Position numbers and translations under genes: made by a program
Assembly: GCF_026262505.1 (NCBI RefSeq)
Contig: NC_067203.1
Location: 24,595,411 to 24,659,410 of the forward strand
DNA length: 64,000 bases
Source: Trichomonas vaginalis G3
Taxonomy: Eukaryota; Parabasalia; Trichomonadida; Trichomonadidae
Direction: 5' to 3'
Shown here: positions 10,191 through 20,309 of the stretch, in pieces
Numbering within the stretch: the stretch's first letter is position 1
How the letters are laid out: each line of letters begins with the position of its first letter
Notes under the pieces: model-generated
What the model was told of the DNA's origin: nothing
The model's database searches: none
The model's input: only the letters and a program-made list of their open reading frames with translations

Positions 10191-12011
10191 TTAGTCATAT
10201 TTGAATGTTTTAATATCAAACTGTGTAAATCTTGTTTGACATGATGGACAATTTCTATTTCTAATAAATCCTTTCGCACAAGAAGAGCAAAATGTATGTC
10301 CGCAAGCTAATACAACAGTATCTCTTGGTTTTCCGCATAATGGGCATTCAATAATGCTCTTTAGTTCATCTAATGAGTGAGGAATATTCTTAGCCTTCAT
10401 TTTCCTCATAGAATCATTGATTTCGTTCTTTGCCTTGGTTTCACTTCTTATTTGTTCTGTTTCTTCCTTCATTTCAGCGATTTTCGTTTTAATATCTTCG
10501 TTTTCTTTTTCCAAATTTTTGATTCTTCGCTCGTACCATCTTTTAGTTGCCAATCTGTTCTGTGTATTCTCTACTATTACGTCTAGATTGGGTGGGAAAG
10601 CGTTAATTGAAAAGTTTCCCTCTAAAAGATTTTTGTGTCTTTCTTTAATTTCTTTGAATTGGCTTTCCATTTGTTCCTCGGCCTGTTCTATGGACTGTTT
10701 GGCCTTCTTCACGTTCTCACGTGATTGCTCAAGCCCTCTTATTGTTGCTTGGTCCATTTGTTTTGTATGTCTTCGCATTAAACTTGGAAGTTGCTCTTCT
10801 AGGCTCGCCCCGTAGTTTTCTATCTGAGATGTCTCTTCTTTGATGGATGCTTGGATGCCTGGAAGCTCTTTCTTGTAATCTGAAAGAATTTTCTTCACGT
10901 CTTCCAAATTATTTTTATCAAATGCGGAAATTGCGTCTTGGAGAACTTTCCTGTCTCGCTTACAAAAATCAGCGCTTTTGTCTGGGAATAGTGACTTAAG
11001 TTGGCTGACAATTCCCTTTACAAAAATTAATTTTCGATGAAGAACAGTAACTTCTGCTTCTTCCTGAAGTATTTTAGCGTATTCTTCATCGGAAGGATTA
11101 AAGTCTGTATTTACGAGTGCTTCTGTTAATTCTTTGTGCTTCTGTAACATAATTGAATAAATTTCTTGCATTTTTTCGGCTTTTGAGCGAACTTTTGGTA
11201 GAATATATTGCGAACCTCTAAGATATTCTTGATATTCGGGTGATTCTCTCACAATATCGAATGGAGGATTGTTAATATAATCGTTATACAAAATTGCGTT
11301 CATTTCGAGACTTTTGAGTTCATTTGTCAACTCCTTTTCTGTTTCTTCGAGGTCGTTATACATTTCTGTCAATGAATCAATTGGATTTTCGTTATCAATG
11401 TTCTGATCTATGTAAGAAAGTGCTTGTTTCGACGGAGCGAGTGAATCAATCAGTTTGTGATACTTAGAAGATACAGCATTTTGCGAAATTTTGAACGTAT
11501 TCCCTACTTCGTCGCATTTATCTTTTGGTGCATGATCAATTCCGAATTCGAATTTCTTATTTAGGAAGTTAATTAGTGTCTCTTGCTGGGGCTGGTTATA
11601 TTGGAGACGAGAAGATTGAGCTTGGTTCTTTAGAAGTAGGATATCTGCAAAATGTTGGTGTAATTTCCGTAAAAATTCTCTTAATTCTTCGGATTGCGGA
11701 ACACTATAAATGATTTGTTTTATATTTTCGTATATCTGATCGTATATTGTTTGAGATGATGTTGATTTGTCGTTGTTATTTGAATTTTCAATGGGAGAAG
11801 CGCTTGATGTGTTTGATAAATTATCGGAAGATGGAGCTACTTGCTGGATCTGTGTAGCAGCTTGCTTTAAAATGTAACGAAGCTCTTCGATATAAGCTTG
11901 ATTACGCGTTAAGCAATGCAAAACGTGATCACTCCTGGAAATTTGCTTTTCAAGACGAGAAAATTCGTCTTCATGACCGCCTGAACCTTGGCGATGATTA
12001 TTGTCTTGCAT
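10191..12011 (-). CDS. Coiled-coil RING-finger protein, Bre1-like E3 ubiquitin ligase candidate
   Basis: 606 residues. Long coiled coils occupy most of the protein. The C-terminus (residues 556-606) is a C3HC4 RING: C556, C559, C570, H572, C575, C578, C588, C591 (CPLCGKPRDT, CGHTFCSSC, CPSCQTRF). A long coiled coil followed directly by an extreme C-terminal RING, with the F..FDI tail, is the architecture of Bre1/RNF20-type ligases that ubiquitinate histone H2B with Rad6. A TRIM-like or other RING ligase remains possible. The start is supported by an Initiator-like TCACTTTTTT about 40 bases upstream. Confidence 0.65.
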   Translation of the reverse strand: MQDNNHRQGSGGHEDEFSRLEKQISRSDHVLHCLTRNQAYIEELRYILKQAATQIQQVAPSSDNLSNTSSASPIENSNNNDKSTSSQTIYDQIYENIKQIIYSVPQSEELREFLRKLHQHFADILLLKNQAQSSRLQYNQPQQETLINFLNKKFEFGIDHAPKDKCDEVGNTFKISQNAVSSKYHKLIDSLAPSKQALSYIDQNIDNENPIDSLTEMYNDLEETEKELTNELKSLEMNAILYNDYINNPPFDIVRESPEYQEYLRGSQYILPKVRSKAEKMQEIYSIMLQKHKELTEALVNTDFNPSDEEYAKILQEEAEVTVLHRKLIFVKGIVSQLKSLFPDKSADFCKRDRKVLQDAISAFDKNNLEDVKKILSDYKKELPGIQASIKEETSQIENYGASLEEQLPSLMRRHTKQMDQATIRGLEQSRENVKKAKQSIEQAEEQMESQFKEIKERHKNLLEGNFSINAFPPNLDVIVENTQNRLATKRWYERRIKNLEKENEDIKTKIAEMKEETEQIRSETKAKNEINDSMRKMKAKNIPHSLDELKSIIECPLCGKPRDTVVLACGHTFCSSCAKGFIRNRNCPSCQTRFTQFDIKTFKYD

Positions 12012-12042
12012 TTTTCGTTATGTTCTGTTTAGAGCTTAATTT

Positions 12043-12052
12043 AAAAAAGTGA
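12043..12052 (-). promoter_or_regulatory. Candidate Initiator of RING gene
   Basis: On the minus strand this reads TCACTTTTTT, fitting the trichomonad Inr core TCA(+1)Y(T/A). It lies about 40 bases before the ATG at 12011. Typical distances are shorter, so this is tentative. Confidence 0.4.
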
Positions 12053-12599
12053 CGGTTCTGAGATGTGTTTCTTATTTTCAGGGGTTAACGAATTTTTTTT
12101 GGGGAAGTCTTAATTTTTCCTCTCTCGTACAAATAGTACATTGTATGATACGTTAGAAAGTGATTTTTGAAATGATAAGATTATTAACATGATCAAGAAA
12201 GATTTTATCATATTCATATTGATTGCCTTTAGATCTATCATATCTTGTTGGTTCTGGCATTGATATTGTCGATCATATCTCTCTGTTCTAATTTCCTTTT
12301 GGAAAATTTAATATCAAATCTCAAGTTTGTGTATTTCAGTCAAATATTTCAAGAAAAGTATTTGATGCTATCTTATAATGCATGCCCTTGGATACTCCAG
12401 TTTTCATTTTAATTCATCAAAAAAATTATATGAGATATTGAATTGATATTATTACAATATAGATCGACATTGTTCATTACTAATATTAGAAATTGATTAG
12501 ATCTGCTATGAAATATCAATAAAATTTATTTTGGTAATTTATTTAAAAAGTAATTATGCGAATTGTAATAATAGTATTTTAATAAATGAAATTTAATAC
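12053..12599. other. Intergenic, no gene seen
   Basis: AT-rich spacer between the RING gene and the small gene ending at 12600. No open frame of note, repeat or RNA gene recognised. Confidence 0.5.
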
Positions 12600-12998
12600 T
12601 TAAAGACCGTGAGCTTGGAACCAATCATCCATTTTCTTTGTCATTGGCGTGAATGTTTCTTGATCGAACTTAGTGGACTCCTGGATAGCTCTCTGTTGCA
12701 CTGTTTCTGGTTCTGGATAAATTGCCTTGAATGGATTTCCATTTCTATCGTAAACTGTCTTTCCTACTGGTGGATAATAGTTGTTCTTATGTGGTTCAAT
12801 AACCTTTCCATCCTTATCGAAGAAAAGCATGATATCTGGAAGTGGAGAGTCAACCCAAGTAGCTAAATTACGAATGTAGCCTGGATATTGAATTTGTGGC
12901 TGTGGTTGTGGTTGTTCTTCTGGCTTCTGCTCTGGTGTAGCCTCTGGAGCTGCTGGTTGTTGTTCTGGTGTGACTTGTTCAGGTGCTGGCTCAGACAT
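12600..12998 (-). CDS. Hypothetical Pro/Gln/Glu-rich N-terminus protein (132 aa)
   Basis: The first about 40 residues are low complexity (PEQ-rich). The rest is more ordered, with FFDKDGKVIEPH and TVYDRNGNPFKAIYP, two similar D-x-G turns that may form beta hairpins. No known domain recognised. Codon use and start (MSEPAP) look like a genuine host gene, and this strand has a single clean frame. Confidence 0.6.
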   Translation of the reverse strand: MSEPAPEQVTPEQQPAAPEATPEQKPEEQPQPQPQIQYPGYIRNLATWVDSPLPDIMLFFDKDGKVIEPHKNNYYPPVGKTVYDRNGNPFKAIYPEPETVQQRAIQESTKFDQETFTPMTKKMDDWFQAHGL

Positions 12999-14502
12999 AT
13001 AAAAATATTAAAATTTTACATACTCAAAAAAAAATTGAATGTATATTCAAAACCATGCGATACGGAAAAATTTTATGTCCAAGCTTTAAATAATTATCAT
13101 ACATGTATTAACTAAAATCAGTGATCCAATTTATTGAAAATTTTGCTAAAGTACTCACAAAATCTAGATTGAGAGGCGGTCAATGACTTTTGAGGGGAAA
13201 TTAACGCATGGAATTTAATATTATTTAGGTTGATATTCTTGCTTATTATTTCAGAAAAAATCTTAAAAATTTCAATATGAAAATTGAAAGCAATTCAAAA
13301 AATTGCTAACATGTAAATTTTAATATCCTATGCATAATTTCATATTTTGAACATTTTTTATTTTTGTTTAAAACTTAAAATTTTGCGAATTTAATATAAT
13401 TTATAAAATATAATACGTATATATATTTAAAATACACTAAATTTAATTGTTAATTGACGTTTTTGGGAATGAATTTTATCAAAACATGCCTGAATCCGAA
13501 AATTTGAAAGAACGAATTACACAATCATATATGTAGAATTCAAAATACAAACTTAAAGATTGTATACGTTTAAAATTATTCAGATTGTGTTTGATTTCCA
13601 CTCATTCTGTTTCTTTTGAACTCTAACACTAACATTTCATGATGATTACATGATCCATTTATACATGGTTGAATTGTTCCAGATTCTACCAGAAAATCAA
13701 TCCAAATTTCTCAATGCATTCATGTTGATTGGACAAAATTTAAAATTTATCAGCCTGTTTCCAGAGAAACTCATATATTCCCTAATGAAATGTAATTTTC
13801 GCTATATTTATTTCAATCAAATTTCAAAAAATTGACTGCAGAGCTTGAAAAGGTGATGAATCATGTTGTTATTAGATGTACATATTAGATTTACTATTTC
13901 CAAAAAAATGCTCAAATTTGAATAGTTTTTAGAAAATTTGGAATTACACTCCTTACATTATATATAATTAAATGTTTAAATTTTATTTATTTTTCCCTTT
14001 TAATTTTATAACTTGCTCTATCAAAACTAACCTCTCAATTGAAGGCCACAAAATCTAAGTAGTGAGGGTACACAAATTTTGCATGGAGTACGGTTCAATT
14101 TTTGAGAGCCTCACTACTTAGATTTTGTGACTACCTTAGTCGGGGAAGTCAAACAATCTGTTTATAAGCATGTTCTGTTAATCACTCTCGTATGCTGCCG
14201 AAATTTAAAATCTTGCAAAGGTTGATGATCTAAATTTTGGATCCAAAATCAGGCTTTTCAAATTCCGAACATTTATAATGGAATCACATATCAAAATGTT
14301 TGCCCATGGTCTCCAATGATAGAGAGTTCAAATAAAACGCCAATAATTTGATAAAAATTTGCAAATTTAAAAATTCAATTTCTTTATTATGATAGAAGTA
14401 AATATCGTTATGTACATGATCCATTTTGATATATTTTGTTCGAAACTATTAATTGTTTAAAATTAACAAAAATTATAGATTAAAAAAACTCGAATTTGAT
14501 GC
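12999..14502. other. 1.5-kb intergenic region with a perfect hairpin
   Basis: No convincing gene; the short frames here lack starts or coding character. The notable feature is the inverted repeat at 14047-14129, listed separately. Confidence 0.5.
14047..14129. repeat. 20-bp perfect inverted repeat with 43-nt loop
   Basis: CACAAAATCTAAGTAGTGAG at 14047-14066 is exactly repeated in inverse at 14110-14129. It could be a small MITE-like element, a structured RNA or a transcription end. No TA or other duplication was confirmed. Confidence 0.7.
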
Positions 14503-15294
14503 TTAATGAATAACTTCTAAGCTATCGGCAAATATTTGGACTACATTTTGATCTTCGGAAAGAGATTTAGCTCTTGCAGCAAATTCTCTTCTAGCACTCT
14601 TAAGATGACCGGATGTAAACTTCTTCTTAGGTGTAAAGGTAGCACCGCAAACTGTAATTGGTGTTCCTGTTGGTGTTGTTGCTTGAATTTTTTCTAATTC
14701 TTGACAAAATTGATTAATTAATTGATCAACTTTATCATTATAGTGAGCAGTCTCTGCACAGCTTGTTGTAGCTTTCTTTGGAATTAACTTTGCGTTTTTA
14801 TTTAATGCTGCTTTAATAATCTCATCAATTGTCTCTTGACTATTTACATCCTTTACAACTATCAATGGATTATCGAATTTTGTAGTTTTTGATGGTCTCT
14901 CCATTCTTCCAATAAGTTTTTTCAATCTTTTGTCGTTGTGGTATTTTTCTTGGGATCTGTTAAATGCTGTTTCATCATCAACATCACAGAAGGCGACACA
15001 CCATCTAAGATGATTTTCTCTTGCAAGACAGAAGATCTCATATCTGAAGCCTTTGATGAAATTCATTCCATCACAGATAACAACTCTCTCCAAGCTGAGC
15101 ATTCTACCAACAGCAGCTTTAAAATCACTTCTTCCGAGTCGTTCATTGTTAGATGAATCGAAAGTTCCTGCTTCTGGGCCTTTTTCTGTGACGATTGCAC
15201 AATCTTGTTTCATTTCTTCAAACCTTTTCTTGAGATTGTTCGCTAAAGTTGTTTTTCCGGAACCTGGAACTCCAACAAGAAGAATTAGAGACAT
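14503..15294 (-). CDS. KTI12-like P-loop nucleotide-binding protein
   Basis: 263 residues. Walker A GVPGSGKTT lies at about 8-16, followed by an R.DFKAAVGRML segment and ICDGMNFIKGFRYEIFC at about 73-89. The latter matches the hallmark D..NYIKG(F/Y)RYE(L/I)(Y/F)C motif of KTI12, as does RMERPSKTTKFDNPL at about 130-144 (RfE.P....RWD.PL). KTI12 proteins are tRNA-binding ATPases that assist the Elongator complex in wobble-uridine modification. The related kinase PSTK shares this fold. A C-terminal region after about residue 170 looks helical and lineage-specific. Confidence 0.75.
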   Translation of the reverse strand: MSLILLVGVPGSGKTTLANNLKKRFEEMKQDCAIVTEKGPEAGTFDSSNNERLGRSDFKAAVGRMLSLERVVICDGMNFIKGFRYEIFCLARENHLRWCVAFCDVDDETAFNRSQEKYHNDKRLKKLIGRMERPSKTTKFDNPLIVVKDVNSQETIDEIIKAALNKNAKLIPKKATTSCAETAHYNDKVDQLINQFCQELEKIQATTPTGTPITVCGATFTPKKKFTSGHLKSARREFAARAKSLSEDQNVVQIFADSLEVIH

Positions 15295-16002
15295 TTTTTT
15301 TGAAAAATAATTTTTTTAGATGATTAAAATTGAATTTTACTTTAAAATTGATATATTCTAAATGTAACATTAGCAAACAGTATGAATTCATGAACATGAA
15401 TTTCGTAAATTTTTTGGAAATTCTAAAAAAAATAGTGAAAAATTGTTGAATTTTTCAAAATTATTTAATTTTGATATAAAATTTGAACATAAATTCATGA
15501 ATTAAAACGAGGGATTGATTTAATAATTCATAATAAATCAGTATGCAATGTAACTACATAAAATTAACAAGATTAATATAATTTTTTTTTCAAATATTTA
15601 AGATTTGAAAGAAAAATAGCTCCCGAAAAAACAGTCAAAACATATACAAATGCTTTTTTGCTAATTAAATAGATCCACTTTTATTGAGATAATCTACAAT
15701 AATTTGATACTCATTTAAGTTAAACAAAACAATTACTACACCTAAACAACATAGATTGATCATAAAATACTTCTTATCCATTAAAATATACCTATTTAAA
15801 CTTTTCATTCTATCCTTTTCATATTGTTGGAAAGGTTTGCTTGAAAATAAATTTATCAAAAAACCTTAGCAGTATGCTCTACTTGTCATTGCCATAAAAG
15901 ATCAGAGATTTATTGTTGATGTCGTTCTTTTACCAAAGAGAAAGGCATATTCTTCTAAGATATGTTTGGAAATAAGGTGATAATTATATCTTTAGTCTTA
16001 TA
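15295..16002. other. Intergenic, possible small membrane-protein ORF
   Basis: The only candidate is a short minus-strand frame ending at 15665 (first ATG gives about 47 residues) with a hydrophobic stretch MINLCCLGVVIVLF. No promoter motif or homologue is seen, so it is not called as a gene. The mariner starts at 16003. Confidence 0.35.
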
Positions 16003-17305
16003 TAGGGTGTCCAAAGGTGTGTTTAGCACAAACCTGAATACTGCGAATAGAAATAAACAAGTTACATATATATAAAGTTTATTTAAATATAATCACCATT
16101 GGATTCAATCACGCGTTCGCAGCGATCGATCCAGGCTTCAAAGACACGCTTTAAATCATCATGAGAAAATTGCTCAAATTGCTCTCTTACAAAATTTTCA
16201 AGATCATCTGGACTCGCGAATTCGCGTCCTTCAGCTCTCTTTTTTAGCGTGCCGAATAAATAAAAGTCAGAGGGTGCAATATCAGGTGAATAAATTGGGT
16301 TTGGAACAACTTTGACATTGTTTTCCACCAAGTAATTCATTACCTTATGACTTTTGTGAACTCTTGAATTATCAAAATGAATTGCAAACTTTTGTTTTTG
16401 TTGTTTGGATTTCTCAAACTCATCAGAATTGATAATTTGAGTAAGAACATTGTCAATTAGATACTGAGCATTCATCGTATTAGGTTTTTGAAGAATATCA
16501 ATTGCGATGATGCCATTCACGCCCCAAAAAACCGACAACATAATCATTGGTGTGTCAATTTTTTTCTTCGGGAATGTTTGCGGATTTTCATCCTTCGGGA
16601 TCCACATGATTTTGGCTTCTGTTGCATATTGAAACCAAGACTCGTCCCCTGTTACTAAAAAGCGAAACTTCTTGGATTGATACGCACGCAATATAGAGAG
16701 GAGCTCTTTCGAAGATTGGACTCTAGATTTTTTTTGAACTGAATTAAGGTTGTGCGGAACCCAACGTGTATACGCTAGTTTGTAGTTCAAATAATTGTGC
16801 AGATAATAACTGACTGTTGTACGTGGTATCTTTGTCATCTCCTCTATCTTTCTGAGTGATGCTCTTGGGTCTTCATCTAGCGCTTGAAGAATTGCTTTGA
16901 TTTTTCTTTGATCCGGCGATTTTTTGTCAATTTTTATGATGGGCGCCTTTTTGTTCATGAAGTGATACATCCTAACATGATACGTTACAGTGGAATAGCT
17001 AGGAGCATCCATACCGAAGCATTTTACCAATGTCTCGTAGATTTTTTACAGTCTTTGCATTTTTTTGCAAGAGCGAGGATGTTTTCTTTATGATTCATTA
17101 AAAAAATGAAAAAAATCCCGCCAAAATTTCCCGCGAAACCGCCTCTTGTCTCAAAATTCATTTTATATCCCGGCATGGCGCCAAAATACAACATACTCAT
17201 CATATACATATATTCATATTTTTTATTATATATTTATAATCAGCATATATCTCCTTTAATAGTCTCATATAGAGCGCTGTGCTAAACGCACCTTTGGACA
17301 CCCTA
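16003..17305 (-). mobile_element. Mariner transposon, Tvmar1-like
   Basis: 1303 bp with roughly 28-bp terminal inverted repeats: TAGGGTGTCCAAAGGTGTGT on the left and its inverse, with one C/T difference, on the right. It is flanked by TA on both sides (16001-16002 and 17306-17307). Length, end sequence and D,D34D transposase match the T. vaginalis mariner family Tvmar1 as I know it. Confidence 0.9.
16083..17098 (-). pseudogene. Mariner transposase, one frameshift near N-terminus
   Basis: The long frame (16083-17030) begins without an ATG. The true start is the ATG at 17098 (MNHKENILAL), and a one-base indel in an A-run near 17055 shifts the frame. The restored length would be about 338 residues. 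The catalytic core is intact: VTGDESWF (first Asp), HFDNSRVH (second Asp) and YSPDIAPSDF (third Asp), with exactly 34 residues between the second and third, so D,D34D. An N-terminal helix-turn-helix region (RKIEEMTKIPRTTVSYYL) would bind the inverted repeats. Without slippage the copy is probably inactive. Confidence 0.85.
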
Positions 17306-17342
17306 TATTTATCACTAAAAAACATAAAACAATATAAGTAAA

Positions 17343-17960
17343 TTACTCATAAAACTTGGTAAATTCATCAATATCATCAAGATCTTTGAAAGCACTTGTA
17401 ATATCATTGATGTTGATTTGGGTTTCAATATTTGAAGACAAGTTTCCATTTATAATGCCATCAAAATTGAGTTGTTCAGTATTTTTTGTACTGTTTATAC
17501 TGTTGGAGACTTGATGTGCTTTCTTCTTTCGCTTTTCAATAACAACAAACCTTACATTATCTTTTGTTGCGTTACGGCGCATAAGTTTTCTATATTGTGA
17601 TTTGATCATAATGTCTGTACGATTCCTGAAGAATCTTGAAATCACACGCCATCGATGTCCAAATTCTTCCACTTTAGTGAGAAGGAGAAAGTTCTCTTCA
17701 GCACTAAACTTTTCGTTGTTTAGACCATCACGAAGATAGTTAATATATCTATCCTTGCATTGACGTCTGTTTTTATTTGCCATATGAAGTGCAACAAAAT
17801 TCCAATTAATATTACGCAAATCATTTTGGAAATACTTGTTTATTATACTTTTTAAAGTCTCATCATCTTCTTTAGTGAACAAATTGTGTCGCCTTCTATC
17901 AAGATCATCTAATTCATAAGAATTAGAGTCAGATGAATCATCACTGAAGAATGAATCCAT
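17343..17960 (-). CDS. Two-repeat Myb DNA-binding protein
   Basis: 205 residues. An acidic N-terminus is followed by two Myb/SANT repeats: FTKEDDETL...NWNFVALHMANKNRRQCKDRYINYL (about 28-76) and FSAEENFLLL...HRWRVISRFFRNRTDIMIKSQYRKL (about 85-130). A basic stretch and an acidic tail follow. R2R3-type Myb proteins bind Initiator or MRE promoter elements and regulate transcription in trichomonads, so this is probably a nuclear transcription factor. It was left intact by the mariner insertion 40 bp beyond its 3' end. Confidence 0.85.
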   Translation of the reverse strand: MDSFFSDDSSDSNSYELDDLDRRRHNLFTKEDDETLKSIINKYFQNDLRNINWNFVALHMANKNRRQCKDRYINYLRDGLNNEKFSAEENFLLLTKVEEFGHRWRVISRFFRNRTDIMIKSQYRKLMRRNATKDNVRFVVIEKRKKKAHQVSNSINSTKNTEQLNFDGIINGNLSSNIETQININDITSAFKDLDDIDEFTKFYE

Positions 17961-17974
17961 AATAAAATAAATGA
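17961..17974 (-). promoter_or_regulatory. Initiator element of Myb gene
   Basis: On the minus strand TCATTTATTTTATT ends directly before the ATG, fitting the T. vaginalis Inr consensus TCAYTWYTCATTA in its core. A second TCATTC lies 4 bases upstream. Confidence 0.6.
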
Positions 17975-17979
17975 ATGAT

Positions 17980-18914
17980 TGAATGAATTCAATTTTTCTG
18001 AAAAGATTTTATTTTAACCTCGCAAAATTCAATATAAAATACTTTTTCGTACTCATATTTATTAACCAATATTCGCATGAAGCTGCAAGGAACTATGAAG
18101 GAAAATAAAATTCAATGAATAATCCAAAAATTAACAATGAAAGGATATAAGTTTATTAAGACGCAACAAAGGTTTCATTTCCAAGTATAAAAATTTCAAT
18201 TACTTTTTAAAGGGTTTGAATGCAATTGAAATTTTTGAGAGGAGATGATGCGAATTTGAGAATTTTTTCTTGAATTCTGATAACTCTGGACAAATGACCG
18301 ATTATCTCTTATGAAATTAAATATGGAGTATTAGACCATATCAACGATAATTGCTATATAAATTGCAATGATCGCTATACTGAACGATACTGTCAAAAAA
18401 CGATCCACTTTTCTGAATTTCAATAATTTCATTGATTTTTTTTTGATAGTCAGAAGGAGTTTTTTAGATTAAAATAAACAATTCTGTGACCTTAAAAGTG
18501 AATTGATATTGTAATAATAAATTATGAAACTTTTTTTTGCGATAATTGATTTTCACCAAAATTAACTCAGATTTTTAAGTGTTCAACTGATGGCATACTT
18601 ATCAGCATATTATGTGAATGATTACTATATTTCAATAATGTAAAACTTTCCAAATTCAAATTCTCAAACAAATTTCATCTCATAAAGTTGTTCATACTAC
18701 ATACATGACAATAAATTCAGACAATTTATAAATCATCAATTCTTTGGAAATTTCGAGCAAAAATTTTATTATGAGAATAATAATTAGAAAAAAATATCAT
18801 TAACATAAGAATTTCTGAATCATGACGCCTAAAAAATTATTTTTAAAAGTTAATAATAAAAAAATTATTTAAATTTTGACAATGTTGATTTGATCATGAC
18901 AAAATTTGTCAAAT
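17980..18914. other. Intergenic, no gene seen
   Basis: About 930 bp of AT-rich sequence between the Myb and ankyrin genes. No coding frame, RNA gene or repeat was recognised. Confidence 0.5.
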
Positions 18915-20195
18915 TTAACAAATTTTGCACCAACTTGAGCTCGAAATTGGTTCATTTTTCGCATCTTTATTGTTCTCTTTCAAATTAAGAGCAGTTTTTC
19001 CATCGAGATCTTTTGCAGTGAGATTGGCACCATTCTGTGTAAGAATTTGTGCTATTTCTGTTAAATTGTTTTCAACTGCTAAATGAAGAGGAGTTTTATC
19101 TGAATTATTTTTTGCATTAATATCTGCACCATGTTTGAGAAGAATAATAATGGACTCTATTGCACAATTCTTTATGGCACAATGAAGAGGAGTGTCCCCT
19201 AAATTATCTCTTTCATTTATATTTGCTCCATTTAATATTAGAAGTTCCAATGCATCTCTGTTATTCTTTTTTGCAGCAAGATGAAGTGGGGTTACTCCAA
19301 TAAAACCCTTTGCATTTAGATCAGAATTTTTTGAAATTAGAAGACCAATCATTTCTATAGAATTATAATAAGCTGCAAAATGTAGTGCTGTCAATCCATC
19401 ATCATTAGTTTCACTTACATCAGCCCCATGTGAAATTAAGATCTCTGCAATTTCTATTCTATTTCTCTTTGATGCAAAATGAAGAGGGGTAATTAGGTAT
19501 ATAGACTTGGCATTAACATCTGCACCACATGAAATAAGAAATTGAACCAATTCAATACTCACAGATAGCGCTGCACAATGAAGAGGAGTGAGCAATGCCT
19601 CATTCTTCGAATTTACATCAGAACCATGCTTTATTAGGATTTCAGCTATTCTTTTATTTCCATTCGCTGCAGCAGAAAATAAAGGTGTGTATCCGTCGAT
19701 ATCCCTTGCTTCTATTAATGCACCATGTGAAATAAGAAGTTCAACCAAATCATAATTGTCTTTATCAGCTGCAAAAAGAAGAGCTGTTTGATTTTTGCTG
19801 TCCATCAGATTAACATTGGCTCCATGATTTATAAGAAATGCAGCATTTTCAAACTTATCATTCTTGATTGCATAATGGAGAGGTGTTATACCTTGCTCAG
19901 TTATGGCATTGATATATTTGAGTGTATATTGTGAGATTTTCTTCTTTTTTGGTGGATGAAGGAAATTGAAAATATTTACAGAACCGAAATAAGCACTTGC
20001 TTCTTGTACTGAAAGAGAAAAGCCAGGAATATCAATAGAAATTTCATTAATTTCCATATCTTCAGCGTATTCTTTAAATTTATCAATTTGATCGTTTATA
20101 AAGATTTTGACTAATTCCTCATCTTCTTGATAATTTTCACTAAATTTTACTTGACAAATGCCATCTATGTTAGTAACAAATTGCAGACCAATCAT
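18915..20195 (-). CDS. Ankyrin-repeat protein (DUF3447 type), N-terminally truncated
   Basis: 426 residues. Residues 1-75 match the second half of the N-terminal domain in the neighbouring gene (QEASAYFGSVNIFNFLHP compared with QQASAYFGSVNIF). After that come about ten ankyrin repeats of 33 residues (TPLHYAIKN..., ILISHGADVN). Compared with the neighbour, the first about 100 residues of the domain are missing, and only 115 bp separate this start from the upstream gene's end. It is probably a tandem duplicate that lost its 5' part. A short leucine-poor tail ends WCKIC. Ankyrin repeats mediate protein binding; the partner is unknown. Confidence 0.75.
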   Translation of the reverse strand: MIGLQFVTNIDGICQVKFSENYQEDEELVKIFINDQIDKFKEYAEDMEINEISIDIPGFSLSVQEASAYFGSVNIFNFLHPPKKKKISQYTLKYINAITEQGITPLHYAIKNDKFENAAFLINHGANVNLMDSKNQTALLFAADKDNYDLVELLISHGALIEARDIDGYTPLFSAAANGNKRIAEILIKHGSDVNSKNEALLTPLHCAALSVSIELVQFLISCGADVNAKSIYLITPLHFASKRNRIEIAEILISHGADVSETNDDGLTALHFAAYYNSIEMIGLLISKNSDLNAKGFIGVTPLHLAAKKNNRDALELLILNGANINERDNLGDTPLHCAIKNCAIESIIILLKHGADINAKNNSDKTPLHLAVENNLTEIAQILTQNGANLTAKDLDGKTALNLKENNKDAKNEPISSSSWCKIC

Positions 20196-20309
20196 ATATG
20201 CATCTTTGAAGTTTAAAAATGGGAAAATTATAAAAAATTGGATATATTTTTCTACAGATGAGATTTATATATATTAGCAAACAATAAACATGTTTAAGTA
20301 TATTTTCCT

